The notes: generated from the letters alone by a model not told the origin. 64,000 bases of DNA from DATFTF01 sp963825175 (GCA_963825175.1 CAWGSA010000001.1:186001-250000); one strand, 5' to 3'; shown: positions 1 to 9,489, counted from the first letter of the stretch. Numbers and translations: made by a program.

Positions 1-409
1 CTTCCTCCAGGTAGTGCGGACACCGCAGCGAGCTGGCGAGCCCGAAGGCCTCTTTGCCGTTTTCGTAAAGGACCTGGAAGATCGCCGACTGCTGGAGGCC
101 GAGCGGGATCACGCCGACGCCGTCATCGATGCGCTTCTCCAGCGTCTTGCGCCCGGCGCTGAAGGCGAAGTCCCGGTCGTCCAGGGCCCGGCCCACCAGA
201 AAATTCGCCAGCTCCGGCTGGTAGGTGCAGCACTTGGTGACCGGACTGAAATACATCGACTCGTTGCCGTCGCGCTCGCCTTCCGGCGCGCACATGGCGC
301 AGTCGTCGCAGGTGGCCCGCGTCTCGTGGGGGATCGGCGACCGCAGGAGATCGTCCATCCAACGCGCGTAGAGAGGAGGAAGAGTGTCGGTCGGCTTGTC
401 GGACTTCAT
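1..409 (-). CDS. Cys-rich conserved protein, 3' end cut by window edge
   Basis: The first 136 residues of an unrecognised protein are visible and the reading frame runs off the left edge. Near residues 24-32 it has a tight cysteine cluster (TCDDCAMC, C-x2-C-x2-C), followed by a Cys pair (TKCC) about 25 residues later. This spacing suggests a bound metal or Fe-S cluster; that is inference, and the short cluster vaguely recalls YkgJ-type proteins. I start at the ATG at 409 because TGAGGAA lies a normal distance upstream. An in-frame ATG at 427 is the alternative. No signal peptide is seen, so it is probably cytoplasmic. It diverges from the small peptide gene at 649. Confidence 0.7.
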   Translation of the reverse strand, partial: MKSDKPTDTLPPLYARWMDDLLRSPIPHETRATCDDCAMCAPEGERDGNESMYFSPVTKCCTYQPELANFLVGRALDDRDFAFSAGRKTLEKRIDDGVGVIPLGLQQSAIFQVLYENGKEAFGLASSLRCPHYLEE

Positions 410-648
410 GAAATGTTCCTCACCCATGATTATAGGGATCCCCGCCCGAGTTTCGGCGTGAGAGTCCAGAGTCCAAGGGCGAACCGTTCCGTCGGGCTCT
501 CAAGGGCTCGAAGCGAGACCAGGATCGAGTTCCACCGCGCGCCGGTCCTGACACGGGACGCCGCCTCGTTTCGTAAGGCATTGGCAACGTGCGAATTTCC
601 GACGCCTCCAGGCTGGCAGGGCTTATGCTCGAGTCTGAGAGGAGAGAA

Positions 649-816
649 ATGGGGACCAAGCGCAAGAAGAGATCGACGAAGGCCCTCACGAGTCTGCCCG
701 CGCGCAAGCTCACGGCCAAGGACGCCAAGGCCGTGCGGGGCGGCAAACACATCGCCGGCGTGAAGTACGGGGACATCACCGTCGACTGCGGCAGCGGGAT
801 GTCCAAGATTTCTTGA
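649..816 (+). CDS. Small double-glycine leader-type peptide (family copy 1)
   Basis: Encodes 55 residues. A very basic N-terminus (MGTKRKKRSTK) is followed by SLPARKLTAKDAKAVRGG, and then a 23-residue tail with one Cys (KYGDITVDCGSG). The stretch ending in Arg-Gly-Gly aligns without gaps with two other short genes in this window (minus strand 22687-22866 and 30733-30918). Double-glycine motifs are the usual cleavage site for leader peptides exported by peptidase-containing ABC transporters. No such transporter or modifying enzyme lies nearby, so a precursor-peptide role is only an inference. The start is chosen from GAGAGGAGAGAA just upstream of the ATG. A strong palindrome follows the stop codon. 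Confidence 0.75.
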   Translation: MGTKRKKRSTKALTSLPARKLTAKDAKAVRGGKHIAGVKYGDITVDCGSGMSKIS

Positions 817-825
817 TTCGCCCGA

Positions 826-847
826 GCGATCACCGCCCGGTGATCGC
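826..847. terminator. Palindromic hairpin between convergent genes
   Basis: Perfect 10-bp arms (GCGATCACCG / CGGTGATCGC) with a 2-nt centre lie 10 nt after the peptide gene and overlap the last codons of the VanX-like gene on the other strand. There is no T-tract, so it could be a weak bidirectional terminator or an mRNA 3' stabiliser. Confidence 0.4.
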
Positions 848-1501
848 CTCGAAGGGGATGTCGAGAATCGGGTACTGGGGCCAGTCCCTGTAATTGAAGT
901 GCCACCACTCGTTGGGCTCGACGGAGAAGCCCTGCTCCTCCATCACCGCGCGCAGGAGGTCGCGCCGGCCGCGCTGCTCGGAGGTTCCGCCGGCGTAGTC
1001 GGGCGAGGCACGCTCGGACGTCTCGTCGTACGCGCTGGGCATTTCCATCTCGCGCCCGGTGGCCAGATCATAGAGCGACAGATCGACGGCGCATCCGCGG
1101 TTGTGCTTCGATCCCTTGCGCGGATCGGCCACGAAGGCCCGCTGGTCCGGCCGCGCGAGGTCCCAGAAGAGCTTGGTCACGCTCCAGGGCCGGTAGCCGT
1201 CGAAGACGAGCGCACCGTACCCCTTTTCGGCGAGCGCTCGGTTGGCGCGCGCCAGGGCTTGGGCCGCCGGACGCTGCAGGAAAGCGCGGGCCTGACGGTA
1301 GACTGGCCGGTGGACGAGGTTCGCCGATGTCGCATAGCGGACGTCGAGGTGGATGGTGGGATCGACCTTCACCAGCTCTACCAGGTCCGGCTTCTGGAAC
1401 GATCCTTGCTCGGTCGGAGGCCGATCGCTGGCGCAATGAAACGCGAGGGACAGAACCAGGAACGCGCCTCCCGGCGCGACCGACCGGCGGAGGAATCTCA
1501 T
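830..1501 (-). CDS. D-Ala-D-Ala dipeptidase (VanX/DdpX family), lipoprotein
   Basis: A 223-aa zinc dipeptidase that should hydrolyse D-alanyl-D-alanine in peptidoglycan turnover or recycling. The VanX signature residues are present: SKHNRGCAVD gives the zinc ligands His133 and Asp140, EPNEWWH gives catalytic Glu198 and zinc ligand His201, and DGYRPW carries the conserved Arg104. The N-terminus is a signal sequence ending in LAFHC, so the product is probably a lipoprotein anchored in the envelope, unlike cytoplasmic VanX of resistance operons. No vanH, vanA or two-component partners are adjacent, so a housekeeping role is likelier than glycopeptide resistance. Its ATG (1499-1501) shares base 1501 with the TTG start of the divergent neighbour. 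Confidence 0.88.
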   Translation of the reverse strand: MRFLRRSVAPGGAFLVLSLAFHCASDRPPTEQGSFQKPDLVELVKVDPTIHLDVRYATSANLVHRPVYRQARAFLQRPAAQALARANRALAEKGYGALVFDGYRPWSVTKLFWDLARPDQRAFVADPRKGSKHNRGCAVDLSLYDLATGREMEMPSAYDETSERASPDYAGGTSEQRGRRDLLRAVMEEQGFSVEPNEWWHFNYRDWPQYPILDIPFEAITGR

Positions 1502-3033
1502 TGAATCCAAGCATACGAAAGAAACGGACGGCTCGCTGGATCTGGGTGCTCGCCCTGAGTGCCGGGATCGGTGGGCGCTTTCCCGCTCTCGGACAGAGCG
1601 ACCCGGCCTCGGCCCGATCCGCCGGCGACACGGTCGTGATCCAGTGGAACGACGCACTGCTGCAGGCCATCCGGGACACGATTCCCGGCCCCACGATCGT
1701 GGCTCGCTCGATCGCCGTGGTCAACACGTCCATGTACGACGCCTGGAGCGCCTACGAACCCGCCGCCGTGCCGACCATGTTCCAGCGGGGTTGGCGGCGT
1801 CCGCCCGCGGAGTCCACCGATGCCCACAAGGTGCAAGCCGTCAGCTTCGCAGCCTACCGGGCGCTCGTTGATCTCTTCCCCGCTGAGAAGATCCTTTTCG
1901 ACAATTTGATGAGCCAGCTCGGTTACGCCGCCGCCGATCTTTCCACCGACCCGGCCACGCCGACCGGCGTCGGCAATCGCGCCGCGGCCGCGGTGCTCGG
2001 CTTCCGGCATCACGACGGATCCAACCAGCTCGGAGACCTGCACCCGGGCGCCTACTCCGACGACACCGGATACGCCGCGGTCAACACGCCGACGACGATC
2101 GTCGACCCCAACCGGTGGCAGCCGCTCTCCCTCGTCAATGCGCAGGGACAGCTTCAGACGCAGGTCTACACGACGCCGCAATGGGGCCTGGTTGTTCCCT
2201 TCGCTCTGGCCTCCGGGTCGGCCCTGCGACCGGGACCGCCGGCGGCGTATCCCTCCCAGGCGTACGTCGATCAGGCCAACGAGATCATCGCAATTAGCGC
2301 GGGCCTGACCGACACGCAGAAGGTGACCGCGGAATATTTCGCCGACGGCCCCAATTCGGAATTTCCGCCCGGCCACTGGGTGCTCTTCGGCGAGTTCGTC
2401 TCCCGCCGCGACGGGCATTCCCTCGACGACGACGTGAAGATGTTCTTCGCCCTGGGCAACGCGCTGCTCGACGCCGGCATCGTCGCCTGGGACGCCAAGC
2501 GAACCTACGACTCCGAGCGGCCCGGCACGGCCATCCATTTCCTCTACGCCGGGCAGATGATCACGGCCTGGGGCGGCCCCAATCAGGGAACCCAGGTCAT
2601 CCGGGGAGAAGACTGGCGTCCGTACCAACTGTCCACGGTCGTGACGCCGCCGTTTCCCGAGTATTTCTCGGGGCACAGCATCTTCTCGGCGGCGGCCGCG
2701 GAAATTCTCAAGTCGTTCACCGGAAGCGACGCGTTCGGCGATTCCGTGGTCATCCCGGCTCGATCGTCGCGGGGCGACCCTGGGACGGTCCCTGCGACGG
2801 ACATCACCCTGTCCTGGCCCACGTTTTCCGACGCCGCAGACGCGGCCGGCATGTCGCGCCGCTACGGCGGAATCCACTTCGCGCAGGGCGACCTGACCGG
2901 GCGCGCTCTCGGCCGCCAGATCGGCGCGCTGGTCTGGGCCCGGGCGCGGACCTACTTCGACGGATCCGCGTACGCGGCGGAAGCGGTCCCCGAGGGCAGC
3001 CCCCATCCGCCGGCGCGCACGGTCAGCCGGTAG
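1501..3033 (+). CDS. Vanadium-dependent haloperoxidase / PAP2-like secreted phosphatase
   Basis: A 510-aa protein with a signal peptide ending near ALGQ and the three sequence blocks of the PAP2/vanadium haloperoxidase fold: K-x6-R-P (KRTYDSERP), S-G-H (EYFSGHS) and SR-x5-H (SRRYGGIHF). The last block has Asp four residues after His+1 instead of the classic H-x3-D spacing, as in many bacterial VCPO-like proteins. It may oxidise halides with vanadate or act as an acid phosphatase; sequence alone does not decide. The TTG at 1501 is chosen because GGAGGAAT lies just upstream and the signal peptide begins directly after it. The gene ends shortly before a strong terminator. Confidence 0.85.
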   Translation: MNPSIRKKRTARWIWVLALSAGIGGRFPALGQSDPASARSAGDTVVIQWNDALLQAIRDTIPGPTIVARSIAVVNTSMYDAWSAYEPAAVPTMFQRGWRRPPAESTDAHKVQAVSFAAYRALVDLFPAEKILFDNLMSQLGYAAADLSTDPATPTGVGNRAAAAVLGFRHHDGSNQLGDLHPGAYSDDTGYAAVNTPTTIVDPNRWQPLSLVNAQGQLQTQVYTTPQWGLVVPFALASGSALRPGPPAAYPSQAYVDQANEIIAISAGLTDTQKVTAEYFADGPNSEFPPGHWVLFGEFVSRRDGHSLDDDVKMFFALGNALLDAGIVAWDAKRTYDSERPGTAIHFLYAGQMITAWGGPNQGTQVIRGEDWRPYQLSTVVTPPFPEYFSGHSIFSAAAAEILKSFTGSDAFGDSVVIPARSSRGDPGTVPATDITLSWPTFSDAADAAGMSRRYGGIHFAQGDLTGRALGRQIGALVWARARTYFDGSAYAAEAVPEGSPHPPARTVSR

Positions 3034-3101
3034 CCGGAAGCCATCGGGCGGCGCCCCGAACGAGAAGCGCCGGCTCGTGACTGCCGACGAGGTCGAGACA
3101 A

Positions 3102-3141
3102 GAAAAAGCCCCGAGAGCCAAACCCCTCGGGGCGCGTTTTT
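3102..3141. terminator. Intrinsic bidirectional terminator
   Basis: An 8-bp G/C stem (GCCCCGAG at 3108-3115 and CTCGGGGC at 3126-3133) is flanked by an A-run on the left and a T-run on the right. It can therefore stop transcription from the haloperoxidase-like gene on the plus strand and from the convergent secreted protein on the minus strand. Confidence 0.85.
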
Positions 3142-3163
3142 CCGCGGACGGAAGGACCCGCCG

Positions 3164-3517
3164 CTACATCTTCCCCTTGCCCCCGGACATCACGATCTTG
3201 GACACGGTGATCGTGTCGCCGCTCATCTCACCGCTCAACTTGACGCTGTGCCCGGCGTGCTCCTCCAGACCGGCGAAATCCTGGTTGGAGATGTTGTAGA
3301 TCTTGCTGCCCGCCACGAAGACGTACTTGCCGCCTCCCTTGACGCAGGCGACCACGCAATCGTGGTCGCTCATCTTCTTGCCGGCGTGCTCGATCGCCGC
3401 CTTGTGGGACCGTCCGCAGTTGCTGTCGCTGATCTTGCCCGACCAGGTCTGCTCGGCGGCAAGAGCAAACGCCGCGGAGAAGAGAATCCCGATAGCGAGA
3501 CAAAGAGCCCGTTTCAT
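3164..3517 (-). CDS. Small secreted DUF5818-like protein
   Basis: A 117-aa protein with a clear signal peptide (MKRALCLAIGILFSAAFALA). The mature part starts TWSGKISDSNCG, followed by DHDCVVACVKGGGKYVFV and a C-terminal stretch repeating Gly-Asp-Thr beta-strand patterns. I know this pattern from many Acidobacteriota proteins of unknown function (DUF5818-type, probably a small OB-like beta barrel). Three cysteines could form disulfides in the periplasm. The start is secure: AGAGGAGG precedes the ATG. It is followed by the shared terminator at 3102-3141. Confidence 0.8.
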   Translation of the reverse strand: MKRALCLAIGILFSAAFALAAEQTWSGKISDSNCGRSHKAAIEHAGKKMSDHDCVVACVKGGGKYVFVAGSKIYNISNQDFAGLEEHAGHSVKLSGEMSGDTITVSKIVMSGGKGKM

Positions 3518-3738
3518 GTCGACCTCCTCTGAAGTTGTAAAAAGCACGCTGTCTTCCGATGCAAGAAACCTACCGGGCTTTGAGCCGGGCCCGGCGCTCG
3601 GGCCGAACCGCTCCGCCCCCCTCTCAGATCGGGCGTAGCGATCCGGGCCGCCGGCCGTCGTGGCCGGCGCTAACTTCCATTCCGTGTGTGTGTTCCGTCG
3701 CCCCGGAGGCGGCCAGGAAAGACGAAATTCCTCTCCAC

Positions 3739-3887
3739 CTACTCGCACCGCAGGGCAATCACCGGATCGACCGCGGTAGCCCGCCGCGCCGGGATGTAAC
3801 AGGCCAGCAGCGCGATCACGCCCAGCAGCAGAGTGACCGCCACCAGGGTTGCCGGATCGGCCGGGCGGACGCCGTACAGCATGAGGC
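3739..3887 (-). pseudogene. C-terminal remnant of a MacB/FtsX-type ABC permease
   Basis: The last 47-49 codons match only the end of a MacB/ADOP permease: LYGVRPADPATLV, a final transmembrane helix (LLLGVIALLACYIPARRA) and the family-typical end VDPVIALRCE. Nothing upstream in any frame continues the protein; the next gene ends at 3924. It is a deletion remnant of the same superfamily as the damaged permease at 27.3-30 kb, and is not expected to be functional. Confidence 0.7.
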
Positions 3888-3923
3888 GGCGCCGCCACGA
3901 GCACGCCTCCCCCTCTTCCTCCC

Positions 3924-5030
<1,107 letters not shown>

Positions 5031-5165
5031 GGCCGGACGTCCGCGGATCGCGGCATCACGGGAGTTCTCGAACGCCGGAAGGCGCATCGGAGGCCGGCAA
5101 GGCGTCTGAGTGGTTGTCGAGCGGCGACGATGACAGAGCCGGTCCCGCGCCCCGGAGCACCCTGG

Positions 5166-6119
5166 CTAGCGCCTTGCGCGGCCTCCGGACGGCCCGACCG
5201 TCATGCCCGGGCCTCCCCTGAAACCGCCGCCGGAGCGTCCCCCGCCCGAAAAGGGCGGACGCCCGAATCCACCCGGCGCCCGGAATCCATGGGGGGAGCC
5301 CACGCGGGCGGAACCCGTCGCCCCGAATCCGCGATGGCCCGACGAGCGAGTTCCCGGACGGCCGGCGACGAAACCGCGGCTCGCAAAGACGGGACGAGCC
5401 GATCCTCGAGGGCGAATGACGGCCGGACTTCCTCGACGAGCGATGAGACCCCGCTCCCGCCAGGCCTCTCGAAATCCGCCATGGTCAGCGCCGTTTCCGC
5501 GATGTCCCCGAAATCCACGGCCCGCGTCGAACCCACGGCGCGGGTGGAACCGATGGCCGCGACCATGAAATCGGCCGACGAATCCTTCGTTCTCGACGAA
5601 GAAAAGAGGATAGGGGGAGTACCCGAAGCCGTACGGTGAGTCGAAATCGTAGTCCACCGGATAGTCGTCGTAGCCGTTGCCGGCGTCGCTGTCGGCGGAG
5701 CGGTCCGGATAACCCGCTGCATATCTCTCCGAGAAGCCGGAGTCCTCCTCTCGGCTCTCGGCAGACGGAGACGCCGCGCGCGGTTGGCTCCCTCCCTCGG
5801 AGGAGTCGGTCTCGAGCGCTTCCGCCTCGCCATCGGAGGCTCTCACGTCGATCGCCGTCATGTAGCCGACCACCCTCGCGCTGACTCCCGAATCTCGGAG
5901 CCAACGGAGATCGTCGTCGCTGACCTCGGGAGGAAGTTCCGTGCGGTGGGCCCTGGCGTAGGCCAGGACCGCCACGTCCGACGACCCGGCTCGGGTCATG
6001 CGGACGAGCTCCTCCAGGAGTGGAGTCGGTTTCCCCGGCGGCATCGGAGAGCTCGGCGCGTCTCCCAAGAGGACGCCACCGCAGGCCAGCAGACAAAAAG
6101 CGACGACCAAGGGTTTCAT
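5166..6119 (-). CDS. Secreted Gly/Arg/Phe-rich low-complexity protein
   Basis: A 317-aa protein with a signal peptide (MKPLVVAFCLLACGGVLLG). A short helical region (residues about 30-95) contains LVRMTRAGSSDVAVLAYARAH and is followed by an acidic, Tyr/Asp-rich stretch and then about 130 residues of Arg/Gly/Phe/His repeats (RGFRGHRGNG, GGGRSGGGFRGG). The helical part resembles the short domain found in other Acidobacteriota secreted proteins with DELPPEVxxxDLxxLxxxGVS-like sequence. The charge switch from acidic to strongly basic suggests a wall- or RNA-binding tail; that is inference. The ATG at 6119 is chosen because the signal peptide starts there; 52 codons upstream in frame look non-coding. 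Confidence 0.75.
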   Translation of the reverse strand: MKPLVVAFCLLACGGVLLGDAPSSPMPPGKPTPLLEELVRMTRAGSSDVAVLAYARAHRTELPPEVSDDDLRWLRDSGVSARVVGYMTAIDVRASDGEAEALETDSSEGGSQPRAASPSAESREEDSGFSERYAAGYPDRSADSDAGNGYDDYPVDYDFDSPYGFGYSPYPLFFVENEGFVGRFHGRGHRFHPRRGFDAGRGFRGHRGNGADHGGFREAWRERGLIARRGSPAVIRPRGSARPVFASRGFVAGRPGTRSSGHRGFGATGSARVGSPHGFRAPGGFGRPPFSGGGRSGGGFRGGPGMTVGPSGGRARR

Positions 6120-6347
6120 GGCAGGGCCCCCAGGCAAGAGCCTATCTCTCACTGATACGTTTGGAAAGTCTGCGGCGTCGCCGCCGATCGCTCGGAAATC
6201 GCCCGGCACGGGGTCTGGCCGACGGATTCGCGGGAAGGCGCGGGGCACCGACTCCGCTATCGTGCCGCCAGTCATGGATCACGCGGCGGGTTCGGCAGCC
6301 GTTCGGAGCCTCTCCTGAGCCGGCGGGGCTGGGTCACCTTCGCCGCC

Positions 6348-7208
6348 GTGTCGGTCCTCTGGGGATTCCCCTATCTCCTCATCAAGATCGCCGTCGACGA
6401 CGGCGTTCCCCCCGGTTTCGTGGCCTGGGCACGGGTCACGATCGCCGCGACCGTGCTCCTCGGTCTGGCATGGCACGCCGGTGTCCTGGTCGGTTTGCGC
6501 GGACGGCTCAAGTGGCTCGCCGCTTTCGCACTGACCGAGACAGCGGTCCCTTTTCCGCTGATCGCGGCCGGCGAACGGCACGTGGACTCGTCCTTGACCG
6601 CGATCCTCATCGCCGCGACGCCTCTGATCGCCGCGCTGCTCGCCCTGCGCTTCGACCATTCCGAGCGCGTCGACGGCCGACGCCTGGCGGGGCTGGTGAT
6701 CGGGATGGCCGGCGTGATCGCCCTGGTGGGCGTCGACATCCGAGGTCGGGCCGACGAGCTCCTGGGAGCCGGCGAAATCCTGCTCGGGGCTTTCTCCTAC
6801 GCCGTCGGTCCGCTGATCCTGAAGCATCACTTGACCGACCTCGATCCGCGGGCGTCCATGGGCGCCAGCCTGGCCCTGGCCGCAGCCATGCTGACACCCG
6901 TGGCGGTGATCGACCTGCCCAGGGAAATGCCGGGAGCGGCCGCCGCGGCGGCGCTGCTGGGCCTCGCCCTCCTCTGCACCGCCGCCGCCTTCGTCCTCTA
7001 CGTGCTCTTGATCGCGGAGGTGGGCGCGAGCCGGTCTCTGGTGGTGACGTACGTCAACCCGGTGATCGCCGTCCTGCTGGGGATGGCCATCCTCGGCGAG
7101 CGCCCCGGAGCGGGAGCGTTCCTGGGTCTGGTATTGATTCTCGCGGGATCGTGGTTCTCGACGATGCCTGCTCGGAGGAAGGCCACGGCGCTCCGAGCTC
7201 TTTCCTGA
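6348..7208 (+). CDS. EamA/DMT-family transporter
   Basis: An inner-membrane transporter of the drug/metabolite superfamily, with about ten hydrophobic helices arranged as two EamA repeats: the first near FPYLLIKIAVDDGVPP, the second near LLGAGEILLGAFSYAVGP and ending NPVIAVLLGMAILGERP. These proteins export metabolites or amino acids; the substrate cannot be predicted. The protein is 286 aa from the GTG at 6348. The frame stays open upstream and the conserved N-terminus (SRRGWVTFAAVSVLWG) begins earlier, so a CTG at 6315 with GGAG upstream is a likely true start. It diverges from the secreted Gly/Arg-rich protein. Confidence 0.85.
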   Translation: MSVLWGFPYLLIKIAVDDGVPPGFVAWARVTIAATVLLGLAWHAGVLVGLRGRLKWLAAFALTETAVPFPLIAAGERHVDSSLTAILIAATPLIAALLALRFDHSERVDGRRLAGLVIGMAGVIALVGVDIRGRADELLGAGEILLGAFSYAVGPLILKHHLTDLDPRASMGASLALAAAMLTPVAVIDLPREMPGAAAAAALLGLALLCTAAAFVLYVLLIAEVGASRSLVVTYVNPVIAVLLGMAILGERPGAGAFLGLVLILAGSWFSTMPARRKATALRALS

Positions 7209-7377
7209 CCGCTCCGCCGGGTCTGTGGAACGAGGTCGGCGCACTGCGGGACGGCCCGCTCCTCCGGATATGATCGGCGCCAGAACCCTGGGGACCGATG
7301 GTGTGGATCTGATCCTGCGGCGCGGCGCTCCTGGAACAGTCACGCTGTAAGACGGACGCGCCGCGCGGAGGACTCTT

Positions 7378-7848
7378 ATGCCTGCACAGGATTCCGTAAC
7401 GATTCGCGACGTGAACCGCGCGGACTGGCGCGAGTGGCTCCCCCTGTGGGAGGCCTACAACGCGTTCTACGGCCGCTCCGGTGCGACGGCCCTTTCCGCA
7501 GCGATCATGTACGCGACGTGGGAACGCTTCTTCGACCCCGGCGAGCCCGTGCGCGCCGTCGTGGCGCAGGACGGCGCAGGCCGGCTCGTCGGACTGGCCC
7601 ACTATCTCTTCCACCGCAGTACCATCATGCTGGCCGACACCTGCTATCTGCAGGACCTCTTCACCGAAGAGGCGTTCCGCGGTCGCGGCATCGGCCGGGC
7701 CTTGATCGCCGCCGTCTGCGAACGGGCGAAGGCCGCCGGCTCGACGCGCATCTACTGGCACACCCACGAATCCAACAGCCCGGCGATCAAGCTCTACGAC
7801 GAGGTGGCCGAGCGGTCGGGATTCATCGTTTATCGAAAACAGGTCTAG
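7378..7848 (+). CDS. GNAT-family N-acetyltransferase
   Basis: A 156-aa acetyl-CoA-dependent acyltransferase. The core motif A is clear: FTEEAFRGRGIGRALI, i.e. R-G-R-G-I-G, which binds the pantetheine pyrophosphate. It is followed by YWHTHESNSPAIKLYDEVAE, the typical C-terminal helix/strand of this family. It probably acetylates a small amine or a protein N-terminus; the substrate is unknown. GGAGGACTCTT before the ATG supports the start. About 170 nt of apparently empty sequence separate it from the EamA gene. Confidence 0.88.
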   Translation: MPAQDSVTIRDVNRADWREWLPLWEAYNAFYGRSGATALSAAIMYATWERFFDPGEPVRAVVAQDGAGRLVGLAHYLFHRSTIMLADTCYLQDLFTEEAFRGRGIGRALIAAVCERAKAAGSTRIYWHTHESNSPAIKLYDEVAERSGFIVYRKQV

Positions 7849-7959
7849 CAGGGTGCGGAGAAATGGCCCAGGCGTCGCGTCAGGGCTCTTGCACTTCGCG
7901 GCGCACGGGAGTTCCGAGGCCCGAGTCCCGCCTCCCGGACGGCGTGACCGCGGCTCCAT

Positions 7960-8256
7960 TCACCTCTGATACCCGCTCTTCAGCCTGTCGAACTGAATAT
8001 CCCGTAAGATTTCGTTTGCTTCCTTCTCGGAGCTCAATTTCGCCAGGAGCTCGAAGGCAGCCTGACAGCTAATGGGGCCTCCGTTGGACGTGATCAGCCC
8101 GTCGTCCATGACCACGTTCCCCGCCTGCACCTTGATCTTTGGATAGGCCGCGGCCAGCGCCTTCTCCCCTCCCGCCCACGTCGTCGCATTCTTTCCGTCA
8201 AGAACGCCGGCTCGAGCGGGCTGCCAAGTCCATGAAAACGCGGCGGTCCGCGAGAG
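7960..8256 (-). pseudogene. Truncated DJ-1/PfpI-family protein
   Basis: The C-terminal ~80 residues (AGVLDGKNATTWAGGEK, then VVMDDGLITSNGGPISC) match DJ-1/PfpI amidotransferase-fold proteins. The upstream region that should hold the nucleophile-elbow cysteine reads SRTAAFSWTWQPAR and has lost it, and no N-terminal half or start codon is found in any frame before the next gene at 8367. I read it as a decayed remnant. The intact protein would have been about 200 aa. Confidence 0.6.
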
Positions 8257-8366
8257 CGCCGGGGCGATCCGAGAGGCCTGTTCCGTGGGGACGGAGCCGT
8301 CGCGGCGCGCGAGACCTCCCGACATCTCCAAAGGGAAGAGGCGCGCGCCGCGAGGCCCCGCGCCGA

Positions 8367-8741
8367 TCAGGCCATTGCCGGAGCGGGTTTTCTGTCGGAA
8401 GAGAAAGCGAGATAGGGAATGTAAATAAAGCCCAAGAAGAGAACAACGAGGACCATGACCGGACCCCGGCCGAGCGCCTTCAGGACATTGACCCACACCA
8501 TGATCGCGACGACGAGATTGGCCACCGGCACGAGCATCACGAGAATGAGCCATGGGTTCATCTTCGCGACTCGGAAGAGGGGAATCATCTGGAGCAGCGG
8601 GATCCAGATGATCGCGCCGGGTTGCTCGCCGCACTTCTCCACGATCCGCTTGAGGCAATAGCAATAGAAGAGGTAGACCGCGAGACCGAAGACCAGCATG
8701 ACGAGGAAAACGACGGGGCTGCCGGATGAGGTCGACTGCAT
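8367..8741 (-). CDS. Small DUF5684-type membrane protein
   Basis: A 124-aa integral membrane protein with four hydrophobic segments: VVFLVMLVFGLAVYLFYCYC, IIWIPLLQMIPLFRVAKM, WLILVMLVPVANLVVAIMVW and VLVVLFLGFIYIPYLAF. The pattern of a Pro-containing loop after IPLLQM matches the DUF5684 family of unknown function, often found near signal peptidases; none is present here. The ATG at 8741 is preceded by AAGGAGGG, so the start is secure. The short hydrophilic C-terminus ends SSDRKPAPAMA. Confidence 0.8.
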   Translation of the reverse strand: MQSTSSGSPVVFLVMLVFGLAVYLFYCYCLKRIVEKCGEQPGAIIWIPLLQMIPLFRVAKMNPWLILVMLVPVANLVVAIMVWVNVLKALGRGPVMVLVVLFLGFIYIPYLAFSSDRKPAPAMA

Positions 8742-8934
8742 GAATCCCTCCTTCTCATTGTGACCGAGGCGTTTCACCGCACTTCCGATGACCGCTCGCC
8801 CGGGGGAGGCGTCGGATCCGCCAGACCGACGTTCCCTATCTACGCACGCTTCCGTCTGATTTCAGAACGAAATCGGGCACCCACGACCCGGTCTCGCTCG
8901 GATGTCTTCGTTGACCCGAAGTTTCTTGGACCCA

Positions 8935-9153
8935 TCATCCCTCTTTTTTGAACTCGACAAACGAACCAAGAGCGGACAGGAACTCATCAATCGCCTCGTA
9001 TTGGGCGATCCTCCCCGAGTCCCAACCCTCCCAGGGCATTGAAAACGAAGGCGGCAACGACCGGCAACCTCTGGCATTGGCTTCGGAAGTGGCGGACAGA
9101 ACGCCTCGAACGAGGGACCGAGACCGGATCGTCGTGAAGTCTTCCTTATTCAG
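8935..9153 (-). CDS. Possible short protein, no clear start
   Basis: An open frame of about 72 codons ends in a protein-like segment, WEGWDSGRIAQYEAIDEFL then FVEFKKEG and a TGA. The composition looks coding, but there is no ATG near the 5' end. A CTG at 9153 is the most plausible boundary and an internal ATG gives only 34 aa. It could be the tail of a decayed gene. I do not recognise it. Confidence 0.25.
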   Translation of the reverse strand: MNKEDFTTIRSRSLVRGVLSATSEANARGCRSLPPSFSMPWEGWDSGRIAQYEAIDEFLSALGSFVEFKKEG

Positions 9154-9489
9154 CGCCCCGGACCTCGATGACGCAACGCGTTCCCCTCAAAGGAGATCGG
9201 GCGCCGTGAGACTTCGCGTATGACTCCCAGTCAGCTGCGGTGCTCCGGGGGCGGCGGCGATTCCCGCGAAGACAGGCGACCGACTCCCAAGCCCGGCGCC
9301 GCCGCGGGAAGGTGGTTGCTCCGCGTCGTCCGCGGCCAACTGGCCGACAGGGCGCTTTCGCCGGTCAGGGCCTGGTGCTCTCGATCCCTCTGTTTTCGCC
9401 TGCCTCTTCCTGGTCATCGGCTGGAGGATCGGTCCGCAAAGGCTCATCGACGCCGCGCGGCTGCGCAAGCCAAAGGCGGCAACGTCACC
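9154..9489. other. No gene seen
   Basis: Frames here are open only because of the base composition. None shows a start with a ribosome site or a recognisable domain, and no hairpin terminator or repeat stands out. Confidence 0.4.

Noticed and set aside
6279..7343. Minus-strand frame of 354 codons opposite the EamA transporter
   Set aside because: Low-complexity Arg/Gly/Gln-rich translation with no start signal; the plus strand has an obvious ten-helix transporter.
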